In this document: positions 61,371 through 64,000 of the stretch, in pieces | How positions within the stretch are numbered: the stretch's first letter is position 1 | How the letters are laid out: every line of letters begins with the position of its first letter | DNA from: Bacillus sp. sid0103 | GTDB lineage: Bacteria; Bacillota; Bacilli; Bacillales_B; DSM-18226 | Length of the DNA stretch: 64,000 bases | Assembly: GCF_019219025.1 (NCBI RefSeq) | Contig: NZ_JAHUWN010000014.1 | Location: forward strand, 62,001-126,000 | Direction of reading: 5' to 3' | The notes under the pieces: model-generated | Database searches by the model: none | What the model saw: the letters and a program-made list of their open reading frames with translations, nothing else | Told to the model about the DNA's origin: nothing | Position numbers and translations under genes: made by a program

Positions 61371-61410
61371 AAAAGTCTTCCTTCTTGCGTTTGAAGGAAG
61401 ATTTTTTTTT
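61371..61410. terminator. Bidirectional terminator
   Basis: AAAAGTCTTCCTTC and GAAGGAAGATTTTTTT pair around an eight-base loop. The last bases overlap the stop codon of the next minus-strand gene. Confidence 0.8.
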
Positions 61411-62662
61411 ATATAAATACATGCTCCAAAACAAGTGGTTGCAATGCCTTTGTTTGATCCAGAAAAATAAAACTATCGTACCGTTTACCCATGTTCGAAG
61501 GGACATAATTACCAAAATGTTCGTATTCTGGTCGATAAACTACACCTATTGCACGATGACCAATGATAGTGTTAAATTCATGGCGGTTTTGATCCGTAAA
61601 TAGTAAATATTTATTAGCAGCACCGGTCTTATGAAAAAGTGATTCCCAGCTGCCAAATTGAGCAGGGGGTACCTGCATGATTTGAAAGTCTTTTCCCCAT
61701 TCCGCCGCCGCAATCACCGTGCCTCTGTAAGTCCCGAACCCAATAATAAAAACATTTTCCGCGCCATTTTGCTCTCTGATTATTTGGCCAACATTGACCA
61801 TCCCTTCATCCTTCATGTCAGTTGCCCGAGCATCACCAACATGAGTATTATGTTCCCAGATAATACACTTTGCCTTATCACCATAAAAGTTCATCACGGA
61901 ATTGAGTGCTTCCACCATGTGATGGTCACGCACATTCCAGGATTTAGAGTCACTTTTTACCATCGTCCGATAATATTCCTCTGCATTTGCAGTAACAAGG
62001 GCGTTCACTTCCATATTTAAGCTGTTTTCCTGTTCATCATCAAATTTCCATTTGTTTTTTTGGATCGAAGCAAGTAACTTAAGTGCTTCCTTGGTACAGT
62101 CTTTAGATAAATATCCTGCAGAAACAGCATAGGATTCATGACTGCGGTTAAATGGTTCAAAGCATGAAAAAGCTTTTTTGGCTTCCTTAAGGCTTGGTGA
62201 ATTTGTTCTTTCTAAATAACGAATAATTTCATCCATGCTTTCCCAAAGACTATACACATCCAACCCATAAAAACCGACTTTATGGGCACCGTTTTTTTGT
62301 TGGTTATAGTCCTTCAACCACTCAATTAGATCAATAATCTCATGGTTTGCCCACATCCACGTTGGCCAGCGATTAAAACTTTCAAGAACTCTAGTTATAT
62401 CCTTACTCGTTGGGTTAAAACCTTTAATGTATTGATTGATACTTTGACAAGCGGGCCAATCACCTTCTACTGCAATAAAAGAAAAGCCTTTTTCTTTAAT
62501 TAATTTCTTGGATAATTCTGCTCGGAGTGAATAGAATTCGGAGGTCCCATGAGAAGATTCCCCAAGGAGCACAAATTTTGCATCACCAATTGCCTCTATT
62601 ATTGGGTCGAGATCATCTAGTGTGTCAAAGTGTTTTGCGAACTTATTAATGGCTTTAAGCAT
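61409..62662 (-). CDS. Erythromycin esterase family protein
   Basis: About 417 residues. Family motifs are FVLLGESSHGTSEFYSLRAELSK, IAVEGDWPACQSINQYI, FNRWPTWMWANHEIIDLIEWL and IIWEHNTHVGDARATDM, which hold the catalytic His and Glu. Relatives include macrolide esterases and succinoglycan biosynthesis proteins; most Bacillus members have no proven role, so resistance should not be assumed. ATG 62662 is chosen over 62674 because AAAGGA lies directly on the latter; neither spacing is ideal. Confidence 0.85.
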   Translation of the reverse strand: MLKAINKFAKHFDTLDDLDPIIEAIGDAKFVLLGESSHGTSEFYSLRAELSKKLIKEKGFSFIAVEGDWPACQSINQYIKGFNPTSKDITRVLESFNRWPTWMWANHEIIDLIEWLKDYNQQKNGAHKVGFYGLDVYSLWESMDEIIRYLERTNSPSLKEAKKAFSCFEPFNRSHESYAVSAGYLSKDCTKEALKLLASIQKNKWKFDDEQENSLNMEVNALVTANAEEYYRTMVKSDSKSWNVRDHHMVEALNSVMNFYGDKAKCIIWEHNTHVGDARATDMKDEGMVNVGQIIREQNGAENVFIIGFGTYRGTVIAAAEWGKDFQIMQVPPAQFGSWESLFHKTGAANKYLLFTDQNRHEFNTIIGHRAIGVVYRPEYEHFGNYVPSNMGKRYDSFIFLDQTKALQPLVLEHVFI

Positions 62663-62767
62663 AAGGGTATGCATTCCTTTCTAAAATCCTAAGTTTTCAT
62701 AATTTACCCTTTGCTGTATCCACTTAAATATCCAATAATTCACATATTTGACACAAGTAGTCGGTAA

Positions 62768-63093
62768 ATTCAAAAAACTGCAAGGTATAATATAAGTGTA
62801 AAAGATAAAATCAAAGTTAACATCTTAGGAGGCTCAACCAGACGTGTTCGTTCCGGTTGCGAACGAGTAGTAAGGTTATTCCTAAACAATCATTTGGCAA
62901 GTGGAGCGATTGTTACACCTCTAAGGAAAGGCGAAATCGAAAAACAAAAACCTTTCATAATTGGTAACTATGTATTCCATAGCAAACCTTATCAAAGGAA
63001 AAAGTTTTAGATTTATCGGTAGAAAGTTTTATTGAATGGTTTCCAAAAAGGATGATTGCCAAGAAGCTGAGAAACCAAATGATGGAATAAAGA
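62768..63093 (+). pseudogene. Degenerate coding remnant with frameshift, family unknown
   Basis: One frame is open from 62768 to 63009 with no start codon and reads ..VNILGGSTRRVRSGCERVVR..KPFIIGNYVFHSKPYQRKK. At an A-run (62999-63003) the frame shifts by one and continues LDLSVESFIEWFPKRMIAKK..NQMME before TAA at 63091. The composition looks protein-like. It seems to be the C-terminal part of a lost gene, but I could not name the family. The stretch also folds into several hairpins, so a structured RNA is an alternative. Confidence 0.4.
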
Positions 63094-63296
63094 GTTTCAA
63101 TCGGTAATCACCGAAAAATATGTTTCTTTTAGGAATTTGAATTCCATTAATTCATGTGAATTAATTCCTTCAACGGAACAAACACACATTAGCGGAATGA
63201 TACATGTCTCTTATTAGTTAGGGTAGACTAAAAGGATTGATAATTGATCATGTGGCTGATGACATGGTTGGGTCTCCTGAGGTGTTAATTAGATTT

Positions 63297-63335
63297 AGGG
63301 GTTACTTCATAATTTGAAGTAGCTCCTTTTTAAAT
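63297..63335 (+). terminator. Terminator downstream of the remnant
   Basis: AGGGGTTACTTCA and TGAAGTAGCTCCT form a 13-bp stem (two G-U pairs) with a five-base loop, followed by TTTTTAAA. It ends a plus-strand transcript for which no intact gene exists. Confidence 0.8.
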
Positions 63336-63426
63336 AGCTGGAGGAAATAAAAAGCATTTCATTATAAATAGGGAGGTGAATTCGTTATAATAGATATAGG
63401 AAATTATTTTTGAAAGGGGCCAGATA

Positions 63427-64000
63427 ATGTCAGGAATGCAAGAATTGAATTTAATCGAACAGCAGGAAGCAATTATGGCAAAAATTCAGCATCGAAGGTT
63501 AACAAAAAGAAAGATTTTTCAACGCATTTTATTAATCACACTAGGTGCCATCTTAATGGCTATAGGACTCGAGATATTTCTTGTACCAAATAATGTCATT
63601 GATGGTGGAATCACTGGAATCTCCATTATGCTTTCGTACGTAACAGGTTGGAAATTAGGGATGTTCCTCTTTATTCTTAATATACCTTTTTTCTTTATTG
63701 GTTATAAACAAATAGGGAAAACCTTCGCATTATCCACACTTTATGGAATCATTATCCTTTCGATTGGAACAACCTTACTTCATCCAGTTCCAGCATTTAC
63801 ACAAGATATTCTCCTAGCTACGGTATTTGGGGGGATAGTGCTTGGTATCGGAGTCGGTTTGGTGATTCGGTATGGTGGTTCATTGGACGGTACCGAAATT
63901 TTAGCCATCCTCTTTAATAAAAAGCTTCCTTTTTCTGTTGGGGAAATAATTATGTTTTTTAACCTCTTTATCCTTGCTTGTGCTGGTTTTGTGTTTACTT
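63427..64000 (+). CDS. YitT family membrane protein, N-terminal part (runs off the window)
   Basis: The first 191 codons are present. After a hydrophilic start (MSGMQELNLIEQQEAIMAKI) come helices with the YitT pattern: LGAILMAIGLEIFLVPNNVIDGGITGISIMLSYVTG, LFILNIPFFFIGYKQIGKTF and GVGLVIRYGGSLDGTEILAILFNKK. It is a paralogue of the protein at 55.3 kb, with a longer N-terminus. GAAAGGGG precedes the ATG, and TATAAT lies at 63386-63391. The C-terminal DUF2179 domain is expected beyond the window. Confidence 0.88.
   Translation, partial: MSGMQELNLIEQQEAIMAKIQHRRLTKRKIFQRILLITLGAILMAIGLEIFLVPNNVIDGGITGISIMLSYVTGWKLGMFLFILNIPFFFIGYKQIGKTFALSTLYGIIILSIGTTLLHPVPAFTQDILLATVFGGIVLGIGVGLVIRYGGSLDGTEILAILFNKKLPFSVGEIIMFFNLFILACAGFVFT

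Noticed and set aside
1..64000. CRISPR arrays, tRNA or rRNA genes, prophage or insertion sequences
   Set aside because: None was seen on reading either strand; repeats found are palindromic or a two-unit tandem, not spaced arrays.

Overview
The window comes from the chromosome of a low-GC, spore-forming Bacillaceae (Bacillus or Neobacillus-like). Evidence for this is the AT-rich sequence, strong Shine-Dalgarno sites, frequent TTG/GTG starts, spore genes (sspH, racA, DUF1657/DUF421 genes with a sigma-G/F-like promoter) and close matches to Bacillus families (ltaS, ykuD, nrnB, helD, yvbH, yitT). The genus is an inference. No rRNA, tRNA, CRISPR array, prophage or intact insertion sequence was seen. 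The landscape is core-like, with many one- or two-gene units separated by intrinsic terminators.

Layout. 1-2.1 kb: two adjacent NarK-type nitrate transporters on the minus strand, each behind an FNR box centred at -41.5. The second was a NarK-PAS fusion and is now cut by an in-frame TGA. 2.3-12.4 kb: acyl-CoA dehydrogenase, small spore genes, lipoteichoic acid synthase, a secreted nuclease, an HD hydrolase and a very large polytopic membrane protein. 12.4-17.2 kb: a NapA-like antiporter behind a two-hairpin leader, then a three-gene ABC importer. 17.4-21.4 kb: a homogentisate (tyrosine) degradation operon. 21.5-26.1 kb: Nudix hydrolase, aspartokinase and a stand-alone molybdoenzyme behind a palindromic operator.

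26.1-31.7 kb: two related membrane proteins, a GntR/RCK_C regulator of BusR type, and the convergent OpuF-type osmolyte transporter with fused permease and binding protein; together these suggest a c-di-AMP-controlled osmostress locus. 32-38 kb: nitroreductase, nitronate monooxygenase, NrnB, an acyltransferase, RacA and a RacA-like partner. 38-52.6 kb: metabolite exporter, HAD phosphatase, polysaccharide deacetylase, class V aminotransferase, L,D-transpeptidase, a GC-rich dispersed repeat, ATP-grasp ligase, YceI, HelD and AsnS with an unusual leader.

52.6-64 kb: lysine permease under a lysine riboswitch, YitT, an HxlR regulator divergent from a nitroreductase, YvbH, an EmrE-like exporter, DUF421/DUF1657 genes, an erythromycin esterase family protein, a degenerate gene remnant and a second YitT cut by the window end.

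The most notable signals are regulatory: matched FNR promoters, the riboswitch, candidate attenuators before asnS and napA, several perfect dyads over promoters, and the BusR/OpuF pairing. No wholly new multi-gene system was recognised.
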